Under the pieces are notes generated by a model. It was not told the origin of the DNA and searched no databases. It worked only from the letters and a program-made list of their open reading frames with translations. Source: Acanthococcus lagerstroemiae (Eukaryota > Arthropoda > Insecta > Hemiptera > Eriococcidae). From it: a stretch of DNA of 64,000 nt. Below, piece by piece: positions 33,680-45,229 of the stretch (its first letter is position 1; the number at the start of each line of letters is the position of its first letter). Made by a program: the position numbers and the translations under genes. The stretch is taken from assembly GCA_031841125.1 (NCBI GenBank), contig CM063106.1, positions 6,014,001 through 6,078,000 of the forward strand, given 5' to 3'.

Positions 33680-34140
33680 GCTTATGTTGGCGTCAAATAT
33701 GTTACAATTAGGGATTTCTGAGTCGAAGATTCATTTTCAAAGTTGTTTTTTAGTCCCAACCTCCATGCATATTGGTTCACAGGAGACTGAGAAGTAAAAT
33801 ATTCAAATGTGCTCGTGCTAGAGTAAAATATTTTGAACTAGTGGATTTGACTATTTCACCTTTCGGCCCCTTTGAACCAATATGATGTGGGTTTGGATCA
33901 TAACAACCTGGAGAATGAAATTGTCGACCCATAAAATCGTAATTGTGACATATTTGACGCCATTATGTGTAAATTTCATTATTTCACAAGTTAGCTCCCT
34001 GTTGACTAATATTGTTTGGGGTCCGGACTAAAACAACCTCAAAAATGAAATTTCCGGCTTCACGAATCCTAATTTTAATATATTTGACGTATCTAGTAAC
34101 GGTTTTTAGGCTTTGCTGCCTTGTGAACCCTTGTGGGTAG
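33680..34140. repeat. three copies of a 120-130 bp module, one inverted
   Basis: Module B (about 33850-33975) and module C (about 33985-34105) are direct copies at a 130-bp period, sharing GAACCAATATGrTGTGGG-type starts and ACATATTTGACGCC-type ends. Module A (about 33683-33800) is the same unit inverted. The start of a fourth unit is at 34115-34135. A and B together form a foldback structure of about 290 bp. Confidence 0.75.
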
Positions 34141-34265
34141 AAGACAGGCGAAAAGTAATCGCGAATTCAACGCTTCCAGAAATCATGAAAATAATTTTGT
34201 GAATATTTTTATACATTTCTATATCCTGGCACACCATCAAATCAAAAATGAGGTGGGATCTAAAC

Positions 34266-34625
34266 GCGCTATATGTAATTCGAAGGCTTAAATGGGACTG
34301 GGCAGGCCACGTTGGTATAGGATGTCCGACGAAAGGTGGACGTACAAATTAAGTTTTTGTCAACCGTGTTTAGAAAAAGGAAAGGTGGCGACAAAGACTC
34401 ACCTGGCGCGACAAAGACTCACCTGGCGCGACAACCTGGACCAGTTCTTAAGGAGCAGAAACATTTGCCATAGAGTAGCATGGGATAGATCGGAGTGGAA
34501 CAGATTGAGGGAAGCCTTCACCTAAAAACAGGGCCTAGCGGATAGAACGGAGTTTGGCAAAAGGTCAGGGGTACCAATTTATTGCATTGTAAATCTCATT
34601 ACGTAAAGCTAAGAAATAAATAAAA
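34266..34625 (+). mobile_element. LINE 3' end, RTE-like C-terminal fragment
   Basis: RLKWDWAGHVGI at about 34281, then in another frame MSDERWTYKL, RQRLTWRDN and RVAWDRSEWNRLREAF up to 34525. These are the landmarks of the C-terminal end of RTE-type LINE polyproteins (the LKWxWAGH block, the DERW block, a TRW-like block, then DRxxWxxLxEA). A frameshift lies near 34320. A 20-bp tandem duplication (GACAAAGACTCACCTGGCGC twice, about 34390-34430) has altered the frame. An AAATAAATAAAA tail ends near 34625. No reverse transcriptase domain remains. Confidence 0.8.
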
Positions 34626-34663
34626 TATCCTGGCTATGAACTTGTAATGATGAAAATTCACTT

Positions 34664-34750
34664 TTCACCAAAATTCAAATCGAAGGCATTGACCTTGAAA
34701 ATTTTTTATTAATAAAGGTGCGAGTAGGCACTCAACTGGTTCCAAACCAA
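34664..34750 (+). repeat. direct repeat, copy 2 (partner at 33.5 kb)
   Basis: Matches 33500-33590 around GGCATTGACCTTGAAA, with about three quarters identity by eye over 75 bp. Confidence 0.6.
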
Positions 34751-34853
34751 TATTTTTGGTCAAAATAAATTTTTGGAATTTCGTGAAGCAAAACTAGTAG
34801 TTTTCATGTAGGAAATCCTATGTTAAATCTCAGCCCAGGTGCGCGTGATCGGG

Positions 34854-34925
34854 GTCTGGTTAGCAGAGTGGATAGCGCGTTGGTCTCGGAATCCGGAGGT
34901 CCCGGGTTCGAGTCCACGTGGCTAC
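34854..34925 (+). repeat. tRNA-like SINE head or tRNA pseudogene
   Basis: A perfect RNA polymerase III A box (TAGCAGAGTGG, 34861-34871) and B box (GGTTCGAGTCC, 34905-34915) start 44 bp apart, as in a tRNA without intron. The cloverleaf does not hold: the acceptor arms pair at only two of seven positions, the T stem at three of five, and the anticodon stem ends in a mismatch. The nominal anticodon would be CGG. This is therefore not a working tRNA gene but a tRNA-derived SINE head or old pseudogene. A SINE body may run to about 35010; its 3' end is not defined. Confidence 0.7.
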
Positions 34926-35009
34926 TCGCTACATTTCGACTTGGTCCGGTTTTTCAGCAAGAAGTGAAGAGGGCTAAGACAGCCCAACTACCTCCCCGAC
35001 GTCTCTGAG

Positions 35010-36005
35010 TTAATGCTCGAAAGGGTGGATTCCAGGGTTCGGGATAAGAGCAAAATTAGAAAAGAGGTGCGCACAATCTCTAAATATTTTTTGATTGAAA
35101 AAAATTTCGGCTGGAATGTTTTTAAACCTGCTAAAACAAATTAAGCCCTCGAGAGCGTAACTTTTCAAAAGAAGCCATTTAATTTGGACCACTCTAATGC
35201 GCATTGTTTTATTTTTCCTCTCGCATTTGCTGACAATGGACAAACGAAAAATGGAGTAGTAGTTTTCTAGCTAAAATATTTACAAAACGAATTTGAAATC
35301 GCGAGAACGCTATTAGGACGTTGCGGAAACATTTTTCGCTTCGTATTTGTCGAGAGAAAATTAAAAACGACTGCGATATTACCCGAAAATTTTTCATTTT
35401 TTGCACGTTGTTAACTACGTAGTGCTGCACACTAAAGGGGCCGCTGCTGTTGACATTAGGTGCTGTCACTTCACCGGTGTGCTTTATAAAAAGGTCCACT
35501 GCGTTTAGTGTAGAGATTTGTAAGACTACGGCCACAGACTATTCAGTGGCCGCCGAGGGAAGAGGCGGTAAAACTTTTTCGTCGTCGTTTTTCAGCGCCG
35601 GGATAATACAAACTCGTTTATCCCGGAGAGAATGTAAATATACGCTTCGCAAATGCTCGAATAAATTTATATTCATAATATCAGCGCGAATGTGAACCCA
35701 CGTGGCATGTGTACACAGTCTTCCAAATTAACAGGTCAAGTTTTTGTTGATATTTTACGTAGTAGCAGTGATTAAACGAGACTATTTGAGAATTGTAAAT
35801 ACACGTATAAAAACATTATTTACACCTATGGATTGTTTTCTAAAAAACGTTTATGTAACGGGATTTTCGTGATCATCATTCTAGCGTGATGGATAACAAT
35901 TCTGGGCTGGAACTTCAAGGATATTTTTTAATGCAGATTTATTAATACTTGAAATTGGGTGGTATTACATTGAAATTACTTTACAGTTATTTCACAGTAC
36001 AGGTG
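35010..36005. other. non-coding stretch, nothing certain
   Basis: A TATAAAAAGG box at about 35484 could be a core promoter, but no transcription unit can be tied to it. Confidence 0.4.
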
Positions 36006-36009
36006 TGCA

Positions 36010-36240
36010 ACTCCTAACTGAAGTTGCTCGTTATAAGGCTCCCCAGCGAGCTTCCACGTCTTTACGTTCTCAGTAGCTCTTGTCCGAAGCCTTCTCCTAT
36101 CCTCTTAAATAATTCATCCCTTCCATCTTGTACCAGACCTACCTCTTTTCTTTTTATAGTTATAGGGTCCCTACTCAAGCAGCTTCTTACTCCATTCTTC
36201 TTTCTGTAATTGATCCTATGACATGTCCTGAAAATTTGAA
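36010..36240 (-). mobile_element. LINE 3' fragment, RTE-like C-terminus
   Basis: The minus strand reads through a GHV start, a KKLLEWGPYNYK-like block (W now a stop), KRGRSGTRWK and DELFKR in changing frames. This matches the C-terminal landmark order of RTE-type LINEs (GH, DRW.KxLLEW, RGRPxTRWxDE). At least three frameshifts or stops. About 230 bp survives. Confidence 0.65.
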
Positions 36241-36249
36241 TTTACTTTT

Positions 36250-37565
36250 GCATATCAAATAAATAATTTAGGTGACCCGAAATCTCGAAACGAGTAATGC
36301 GCCCATCAGTATCCGAGCCGGACTGATTTGTACTGTGCCGGCGACTATGCGGCTAAATGAAAAAACTATCATGGGAAGTGCCGCCAATTTAAAAAGAAAT
36401 GAATGGCCTCGTTGTTGTATTCTACATATTATTGTTCATACGTCGTAGACTAAAGGAGCGATGAGTTTTAAAGTTCTTTTAGGGGAGGAAGGGGGTAAAA
36501 GTTCGAAAATTTCAACTGATCGATTGAGTTCCATCAACGTTGTACTCAAATGTCAATTAACAAGCGCAAAAAAAGTTCTTTTGTTCAAATTTTGGCAACT
36601 GAACTTCATTGAATATTTCAAACCCAGGACCTACTTTAGGCCAGTATTATGTACATTAAGAAATAACTGAAGAAAATATTCTTGGAGCTATGAATTTTGA
36701 TACAGGTGATCAATGACAATACTGATTAACGTGTTAAAAGAAAACCTAAATCTGAGCGCCTCTTAGCTCCCCAGGGAGACTAATTACACTACCCAACAGC
36801 CAAAAAACCGCAAGAACGAGAGTAGCCGATTCTAGAAGTATTTTTCACGCTGAATTCAATGCCGCTTTTTGTTTTTCTTAATTAGCTCTCCTTTTCTCGT
36901 AAATTCATTCTGAATTATTTCCCGTAATTTCCCTCTTGTGTTGGAAATATTAGTGAATGTGGCCACACTGCATGTATCACAAAACAAACTCGCCAACACA
37001 GTGATGCGTGTGAACGTGTATTTTGACGTTTTGATATCGGAACGATCTAAACAGTTTTAACTGATTCTAAGATTTTATCATTAACGATGAAGTGACGGAA
37101 CAAAAATTTTGAGGAAGGCGATCTCTTCAGTGAAAAATTAACGCCTTTTCATTCCGGTATTTACAGTTTATTGTTTCTTTTACGAAATGTAAGTGAACTA
37201 GATAAATGTGTTCCGACAATAAATTTGATGAATATGTGTTCAATGCCCAAGTATTCATGATAATCACAACGCTCGTTGTTGAATTGGAATAATACTTACG
37301 GAACACAGAGGGACAGAGAACAACACGGAAGTTTTCTATTCAGTACCGTCAAAGACGAAGCTTATCGGTAATATCAGTTTAATACAACATCAGTGTCGCC
37401 ACATAAAATAGAACAATTTCTCATAATACACTATTAAATTTCCCAGCAAACGTAAAAAATGATTAGCTAACTCAGCATTTTTAATATCATATTTGAATTC
37501 AGCGTGAAAAATACATTAAGAATCATCTATTTTCCTTCATGCGGTTTCCAAAAAATCTCAGTTTG
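36250..37565. other. non-coding stretch, nothing recognised
   Basis: No supported feature. Confidence 0.45.
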
Positions 37566-37572
37566 TTGTGTA

Positions 37573-40500
37573 GTGTTATTATTATTATTATCATTAAATA
37601 GCAATCTTCATACATTTATATACAGTTCTTTTCAGCGGAGTCGTACCATTTCTTAACTTATTCCTGCTTGTCAACGCCCTTCACCTTCCCAATGGTTACC
37701 CATTTTTGGGCAAATGCCTTCCCGTGAGTCGTCCATTTCTTCCCATCCCATGCTACATTTTCCCACTTCGTCCCCACTTCTTTGACGTTTACATCGCGCC
37801 ACCTTGTCGCCGGCCTTCCACTCAGTCTTTTCCCTTCTCTTGGCGTCAGTTTCGCGATTTTCTTGGTCCACCTCCCCTCCTGCCTGGCTATATGACCTGC
37901 GTAGTTCCACTTTAATTTTTTGATTGTGTAGCCCCACGTCTCCTATTCCAGTTCTGATCCTTGAGTTATTTATTTTGCCTGATTTCTTATTTAGAATGCT
38001 CCCCTCCATCGTTCTTTGGATGGTTTGAAGTCTACACACGTTTGTTTTATTTGATGCCCAGGTTTGACTTCCGTATGTTAGTACTGGTTGAATACAGGTC
38101 TCCCATATTTCGCCTTTCATCTTTGTTGGTATGTTACCTGTAGAAATGTTCCTGTGCGACCAGTATGCTTTCCATCCGTTGTTTATTCTCTTGTTAAATT
38201 TTTGTTTGTTTCTGTTTTCAAACGATATAGATTATCCTAAATAATCTATATGCTCTACTTTTTCAGTGACTTCTTCCTTCAATTTTATTTCGTCCTTCCT
38301 CTCGAAGTTCATTAGGATATTTGTTTTCGTGTGTTCAGCCTCGGACCTGCCTTTTCACTCCTCTCTGCGAATGAGGTCGCCATATCCTCTGGCTCATGCT
38401 TACTTTCTGCCACCAGTACCACATCGTCTGCGCACATTAAGTGGTTTTGAATTTCTCACCGTCGATTTTTATCCCTTTTTCTCTCCATTCGAGTTCTCCA
38501 ACTACCTGTTCTAACACGCAGTTGAAGAGATTTGGGGAAAGTGGGTTTTCTTAGCGTACTCCTTTTTCTGTTCTAAATTCCTCACCTTCTTCGTCAATCT
38601 TTATACGCGCTGTTGCTCTTTCAAATTTGTACAGTGCTCTTGTAATTGTAATCTATTTAGGTGGTACTCCTTGTTTTTTCATTGTCTCCCATAGTTGTTC
38701 GTGGTTTGCCGAGTCGAATGCTTTTTTGAAGTCAAATAGCGGGAAGTGGATTTTGAGATTGTATTCGTTGGTCTTCCCAATTAATTAATCTCTCTATATA
38801 CTAAAAAAGTAAAATCCGCCCCCGCCACCATCTCCGGGAGAAAAAACCCACTGCGGGTTGCCTTCCCTGCCCCTTCATTGCTCAGTTCTCCAGGGGTAGC
38901 CTACTCTTGGGAGGGGATTCATGGTAGAGGAGGGAGCTTTGGGAGAAGAAGGTCATGGTGAAGGACAAGGAGGAGTTGTGGTGGGGGAGGGCTTTCTATA
39001 CACTAGACAGTACAAGCCACCTCCTCCTTCTCCTCCGTGTGGATAAATTCCTGATGGCCTCCCCTGTTCCTTAGTCTCACGTTTCACCAGAGGTGCCCTA
39101 CCCTGGGGTGGCTTCTCGGTGGAGGTGGGAGCTCCTGGAGAGGGAGGACTGCCACGGTGAGGAAGAGCGTCGCGGTGGGCGAGGAGGAGCATGGTGGGGG
39201 AAAGTTACTGTGATGGAGGAGGACAGCTGTAGTGGGGATTGGCGGAGGGTAGCCCACCTTAGGGGAGGGTCTTTCGTGGAGGAGAGAGCTCCTGGATGGT
39301 GTAGCGCCGTGTTATTTTCATATAATTTTCATGGAAATATTTTTATGTAGAGTAAGATACACTTATGCCTGTGACGTCGAGGCCGTACTTACATAATAGG
39401 CAATATAGACATGTGCCTGGGGCGCTAGGTTTTGGAGACAACTCCTATGAACAAAAATTAATGAGGGGACCCTCTTCTTGCGGACTCATGGCAGTTATCT
39501 TCTCGTGGTGAGCCTGGGAACTGGCTGAAATTTAAAAAAAAATAGTAGTTATACTTCTCCAGCTTGCAAAATACTGCAGGCTGGCACGAGCGAAGCGAGT
39601 GACGGCGGGGGTTGGGCCACGAAGCGGCCAGGGGGCAAAGCCCCCTAATAGTTTAATATAAAAATTTGAGCTACTGTAGAGAAGTCTTTTCTAAGCTCAG
39701 CCTGCCCTCTCCTTTGGTTCTCGTCTAACCTCCTGTAGATTTTATTTTTGATAAGTGTGTAGTGAATATGTTGCTCATGCCTGGTATTAGGCTTATTGGT
39801 CTATCATTAGTGATTTGTTGCCTGCTTTCTTTTTGAACAGCTAGATTATCTCGGCTTTCTTCCATTGTATGGGAATTTCATCTTCCTTAAGAATTTAGTT
39901 GAAAAGTTTTGTCAGTGATTTTTGAGGCTATCAGTCAGGATTTTTATTGTTTCGTTGCTCATTTTATCTGGGCCATGGGCTTTGCTGCTTTTTAACTTTT
40001 TTAAATCTTCTTCCACCTCGGATTCAAGTGTTTCTGGGACTTCCTCTTCTTCATCTCTGACTTCTTTAGCTCTTTTTTCCTGATGCGTACTATTTATATT
40101 TTTGTATGGTCCTCTATAATACCTGGAGGCTATTTCCAATATGCCTTTCCTCTCCGACACCTCTTTTCCTTCCTCGTTTAGCATTTTCAGCATCCGACTC
40201 TTCCCTGTGCTCAACTACTTTTTTATTTTTCTTGTAGATTTATTGGTGTTTAGTATTTCTAGTGCCGCCTTTGTATTGCAGTCTCGTACGTCTCTTTTGA
40301 CCTTTTTCCTCACAGTTATGCTTTCATTCGAGCTTTTTGGAATTTTTTTCCTCGGTTTGTTTCTTAATGTGATTAGTTTTAGTGTCTTGCTTGTGATTTC
40401 ATCCTCTCATTTTTGTTTTCTTCTCACTACTCCTTTCTCCTCCAAGCCCTCCACGATCGCATTTTCGATAATGTTGTATATTTCTTGCACAGTACTGCCC

Positions 40501-40775
40501 TCCTTAAGTCCCTCCTCGATTTGTTTTTTTACTTGTTCGTTCAGTTCCTATGCTCTTTCCATGGGTATCATTTTTGTTGCCTTTTGCACCTTTTTCCCAT
40601 AGTCTTTGAGCCTCCCATTCTTCTCGATCATTATTCTTGCTCTCGAGATCTTGTGATCTGATAAGAAGTCAAACCTAGTCAGGGTTGAAAAATTTTGCAC
40701 AACGCTCAAATCATTAATCAGCTTATGGTCAACTTCGTTACGCATTGTTTGTCTGGGATATCAACAGGGAGGCTA
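37573..40775 (-). mobile_element. RTE-like LINE relic (endonuclease end, reverse transcriptase, 3' end), interrupted by a Helitron
   Basis: Read on the minus strand from 40775. It begins with the last part of an apurinic-type endonuclease (RNEVDHKLINDL, then SDHKISRARIMI near 40.66 kb) and a lysine/glutamate-rich linker. Next come the reverse transcriptase entry (SSKAHGPDKMSNETIK at 40.0 kb), DRPISLIPGMSNIF (39.8 kb) and EQAELRKDFSTVAQIFILN (39.67 kb). After the Helitron it resumes with LIGKTNEYNLKIHFPLFDFK and AFDSANHEQLW (38.7 kb), then an ADDVVLVAESK catalytic segment (38.4 kb). The C-terminal blocks TYGSQTW, KKLKWNYAGHIAR and SGRPATRWRD follow (38.07-37.75 kb). Several stops and frameshifts make it inactive. 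The 3' end has a TGATAATAATAATAA tail near 37.58 kb, typical of RTE-type LINEs. The 5' part is missing. Confidence 0.9.
38789..39648 (+). mobile_element. non-autonomous Helitron, 860 bp, complete
   Basis: Begins TCTCTCTATATACTAAAAAA directly after an A and ends CTAA directly before a T, the A|T target rule of Helitrons. A GGGGGC-AAAG-CCCCC hairpin (39631-39645) lies immediately before the CTAA end. The interior is much more GC-rich than its surroundings and contains three diverged copies of a 150-200 bp unit starting near 38889, 39087 and 39242 (GGTAGCCyACCyT, then GAGGAGrGAGCTCCTGG). No Rep/helicase is present, so it depended on another copy. The ends and the empty site in the host LINE are intact. 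Confidence 0.9.
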
Positions 40776-40779
40776 AAGT

Positions 40780-43105
40780 CTACTCAAAATCAGTTTGCCT
40801 CATAGATATTGGAAAATATTAACTATAGAAACAATTTTTCATACAAAAAATTTCAATGAATATAATATGGATGTCTTTCTACAGGTTTTAAGGCTTGCTA
40901 TATTGATTCCTGATGATGATTTGACCTTCATTTCTAAATTGTGGTACCTATGAGAAGGCGGGCTCAAAATTTCCAAAAAAAATGCAATACCGGATATCGT
41001 TTTATAAAGGTCGCTGAATTCAGAAGAAAAATACTATAGATATTCCCATTAAGCTACGCATGAATGTGGGAAGTGCGAGTATCAACGGTTGCGAAAAATT
41101 TGTTTTCAGCTAATTTTAACGAGTGAAATATCATTGAAAATCCGCACGCTAGAGAATGACGGGTAGTCAGTTTCGCTTTGCGTATAACGGCAGTCAATAT
41201 ATATGGTAGCCCAGCGAAAAACATTAGTTTTAAAGTGTTCGCAGCCCGAAATACTCGTACTTGTATATGTCGAATAGAAAAGGTAATCGACGTGACCTGA
41301 AATGCCGCGAATTATCAATCTATGTTCGAAGCGTAACGCTGCCGGTCCGGTGGTCCTTAAGATGTGTATCGACGAAACAAATGGTGCCAAATGCTCACTT
41401 CCTAATCTAGAAACATGAGCAGTAAATAGTTTTAACCTCACGGATTTTGTGCAATTGACGTGCGTTTTGTTGTTTTGTAACCGTAGCTGGTTTTGACGTC
41501 AAAACTACAAAAATGGAATCTCTTAGGGAACAGAATCTCGATACAGTAGATTCTTTTCAGAAACATACTGAAACTGTGCGTTGCCTAGTGCCGAAAATCC
41601 AGTTTTGTTGCCAGGTGCATCTCTGAGGGCCAGTAAACGAAGCCTCGGAGCCGGCAGAACTGCTGTATGATAAGTAAGCTCTCATATCTCATTCCCAATA
41701 GAGCTCCCGGAACAGGTAATGATTTTACATCGCGAAGACGTAAAGCGTAGGTTCGTACTTCAAGAACGACTAAAACAGACAAACTTTCACTTGCTTCTAG
41801 CCGTGTCCAGTTGTTTCAGATAAAAAAAGAAGAAAGAAAAGAAGAAAAAAAAACACGAATTATATATGTACTTGATTTATTACTAGTGTCTCTGTATCAT
41901 ATTCAGTCGGCATGTCGCTTCTAATCGGGGAAAATTCATAATTCATGAGCGTCTTTGTAATCACAAACCTTTCAAAATTATTTGATTTTGATGAATATGG
42001 ATGTTCGAATGCCAGAAATTTTCTAAACTAATATTCTAAAATTTCTGACAATGGATACAGGACATCGAGAAACTCTGTCCCCGATACACCGACGACTATA
42101 CTAATTCTTTTGGGTTCCGTCATACCTAATAAGTGATTATACTGACATGCAGCGGGTACGTGAATAAAATTGCCTACACAGTTCGCCGTAAATGCGTTGC
42201 CGCATGCCAAGCAGCCACTGCGTCAGTCACTCGCTCGTAATATGATACCACTAGCCATTTCGCCGCGTCGCTGTTGTGAAAATCCAGCCACTCTAAAATT
42301 TTGTGTCCTCGAAAATAACTCCTCAAACTGAGTATTTCCTCGAGACTTTCAGTGATTTTCACATCAGTATCGTATTTCAGATATTTTTACTCGATTTTCT
42401 GTGATTTTTATTAAATTATCAAAATACCGAAATCCTAGAATTTTATAAGGCGTTAGAAATAAGATAGTCTCAAGGTTGGAAGCCCTTGGTCTTTCTCCTC
42501 CAGTGCAAATGATAATAACTAATAGTACCTATTGGAATCAGAATGGCGAAAACTCCCCAAAGTTTTATCTGTGTAGGTACGACCCTTTCACAAATATTGG
42601 ATCCATTTTCTATGAGGAACTAAAAATGGCATCTTGGGTCTCTTCGAAAGCCACTTGCGGGAAGAATGTTTATCTATGGGAGAATCGGCCAACGTGTTTG
42701 AAATCGGCATGAAAAACGGGTTCGAAATAGATCGGGAATACGTAACGGTTGAAATTTGTTGCACTATGTTACCTATAATTAAGACAGCTAATAGGTGAAG
42801 AGAAAGGCAGACTAACAGACGAATAGGCAGGCTGTTTGCACAATTAATCTTAATGAACTGAATTTACATTATGCTTACGTTGATATTACCAATCATCCAG
42901 AACCTATTCGCTTATTTGAAACCCCATTTTAAGATACATTATGCCAAATTCACGGTTATAAGAACAAATTTGAGAATAAATTTAAGAGAAAAATAAGTAT
43001 CTGTTCATGCGTATATTGTGGTAAAATCAGCCTAGTATTGTTGGTTTGCTTTTTAGTATCTCCCTTATAAAGTGACTGAGGAATCTGAAGATTAAAACAC
43101 TGATA
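40780..43105. other. non-coding stretch, nothing recognised
   Basis: No supported feature. The open frames here (41106-41441, 41585-41782, 42174-42362, all -) have no recognisable domain. Confidence 0.45.
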
Positions 43106-43112
43106 GCTTGAG

Positions 43113-43440
43113 TCCAGGGACGTACCGATGGCCCTCTCTTCTGTAGGAAATTTTCACTCAGCAGTTGGGAAAATCCAAGAGATGAAAAGTTTTTTTTTTT
43201 TGCTTTGATACTTGGGAATTGAGTTGAGAAGTTGGGAAAACCGAACAAGGCAAACGGTTTTTCTTCCTTTGCTTCGATACTTGAGAATTTTGAGGAGTTG
43301 AGTCAGTTGGGAAGATTAAACAGGTCAAAAGTTTTTTGTTTTTTTTTGCTTTGATACTTGGGAATTTTGAATTGAGTCAGTTGGGACTTTCAAAATTTTT
43401 ACCCACTCAGAAGAAACTCTTCGGTAACGTCCCTACTGGA
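43113..43440. mobile_element. inverted-repeat element carrying three tandem units
   Basis: The left end, TCCAGGGACGTACCGATGG at 43113, is matched inversely at 43417-43440 (TCCAGTAGGGACGTTACCGA), with a three-base and a one-base difference in length. Inside are three tandem units of 66, 76 and 74 bp starting CAGTTGGG or GAAGTTGGG at 43162, 43228 and 43304, with a partial fourth at 43378. Each has a T-rich stretch and TGCTTTGATACTTGGGAAT. The CAGGG-like end suggests a hAT-type element, but no 8-bp duplication is seen. Confidence 0.65.
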
Positions 43441-43444
43441 TTTC

Positions 43445-44670
43445 TTTGTTTGAGTTATGTAACAGAACTAGGTAATAGAGGAGGGCGAGGAACGTTCAAA
43501 AGTAAGCTAGGTCGTATGTCAGTTAGACTAGAGCTGTCTTAAGGGCAAAAACATGAATAAAAGCGTCAGCAGAGTATAGGATTTCTACAAATATAACAGT
43601 TCAATTTACTTCTCGAATATATACTCACAACGAGATGAATAGAAACTCCTTCATTAAAAGTGCTTTTGTGAACAGGTTATATAATCAGAATACATAGTGG
43701 GCAGAGTCGGAACCTTTTCGTCAACTGCCTCCAGCATCTCTCCGCTCTTCCCCTCCTGCCCAGTAACTGATAGGTCCAGAGTAGGAATCTGAGTCTTGGT
43801 GAAACGGAATATGGAGATAAATTAAAATGTTGCTGTGATCCAGAGCCATGCGAGAGCTGTTCTTGTTTGATCCTTAATTATTATTAATTAGAATCATTCG
43901 AAATTCAGAAAGGATACTTCCGAAACAACTTCGTTACCGCAAAGACTCGCCTGTTTTTGATTCCGATATTACGTGTTCGTTAAATGTGCTATCAACGTAT
44001 AACTTTTACTGTTTTAATGGTTCACAAAATTTCCAAAAATCTGAATACCAAATTAACTAACTTTATATGAATTCGTACACTCCCCTTTGCTCCAAAACTG
44101 AATCATCAGAACTTTTCTTTTTATACTCTTGTATTAGGCTTTGCAATGACTGATTCCCAATACTGCAAAATAAGGGGAAGAATACATTCGTTTTTAAGAG
44201 AATGGAAAATGTTCACTTCTTACAATTGACACCGAGCATTAGCATTCCAGAAGTCGGTCAGGGTAGTAATGGCATGCTAAGCGTGAGTATATATTATTTT
44301 TCCAAGTTCATAAATTATTTTTCCCATTGTGAATTGACACCGTAATCCATTGGGTGATTCTTTTTAATTCATTATAGTGCTTCCATACATTTCTTTTTCT
44401 CACACGGAGGAGTCTAGTACTTTTTGTTCGTAAAACTGAAATTTTCATGTACAAACTTTTGTTATAAGGAAGGACTAGAGGTTATGGTCATAAAAAATGG
44501 TGTTTTCGACTGATTGAAAAGAAAACTCGGTAATAATGAGTATTGGATTTCCACTTATTTTTTTCAATTATGAATGGGGTACTGGATTTTGTTCTCTTCC
44601 GTTTCGTACTGGTTTAATATAGTCTTTATTTCTTTGTAAATTGCTAAGTTATGCGTATTTCGTTCGAAAT
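43445..44670. other. non-coding stretch, nothing recognised
   Basis: No supported feature. Confidence 0.45.
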
Positions 44671-44673
44671 AAC

Positions 44674-45226
44674 TAATTGAGGAGAGATATTCCAAAACGG
44701 CTTCTGTCTATTTTTTTGAAAAATCGTTTTATAGTTTCATCTGGTGAGGAACCTAGTAATACATATTCTGGTCCGAACAAAATCACGATATCGCGAATTT
44801 AACGCATGTAAGAAGCCAAAATAGACTCGCAAAGAGAAGAAAAAAGTTGTTCCAAAACAGCCTCTGTTCACATACTTTCATCACAATAGAGAAGTCGACA
44901 TTATCTTGAGAATTGTATGAATTAGGATCTACTGAAAGACACAGTATGTCTAATTTAGTACCAAACCAAAACCAATAATTCAAAAATGTTGTTCCAAAAT
45001 GGCCTCTATCCAGGAGATCTCCCACTTCGTGACTGTCATGCGTGTCTTCTGTTCAAGGTACATTCAATATTTCAACGAGATAAATTCCTGTAAGTTTTCT
45101 ACTAGGCAACCTGACTATCAACCGTGACATGTAGGTGTAATATGGGGATACACCAAATTTTTTCTTCCCCCTGAAAAAAATATAAAACTGGACAGAGACT
45201 GTTTTGGAAAATCGCTCCTCAATTTA
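44674..45226. mobile_element. inverted-repeat element with repeated TTCCAAAACRGC motif, 553 bp
   Basis: The left end, TAATTGAGGAGAGATATTCC, continues as AAAACGGCTTCTGTCTA. The right end is its complement over about 37 bp with about six differences. The TTCCAAAACRGCCTCTGT motif also occurs twice inside in left-end orientation (about 44851 and 44991, 140 bp apart), so four copies exist. TA borders both ends. No coding frame. Confidence 0.7.
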
Positions 45227-45229
45227 TCA

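Noticed and set aside
34854..34925. A functional tRNA gene
   Set aside because: Acceptor, T and anticodon stems do not pair well enough, so kept only as a SINE head or pseudogene.
35484..35493. TATAAAAAGG as a promoter
   Set aside because: A single TATA-like word in AT-rich DNA without a linked transcript is not enough.
39093..39350. Glycine/arginine-rich frames in the Helitron interior
   Set aside because: Frames run through repeated GC-rich units without a conserved start or domain.
40141..40602. 153-codon plus-strand frame, serine- and phenylalanine-rich
   Set aside because: It is the antisense of the lysine/glutamate-rich linker of the LINE on the minus strand.
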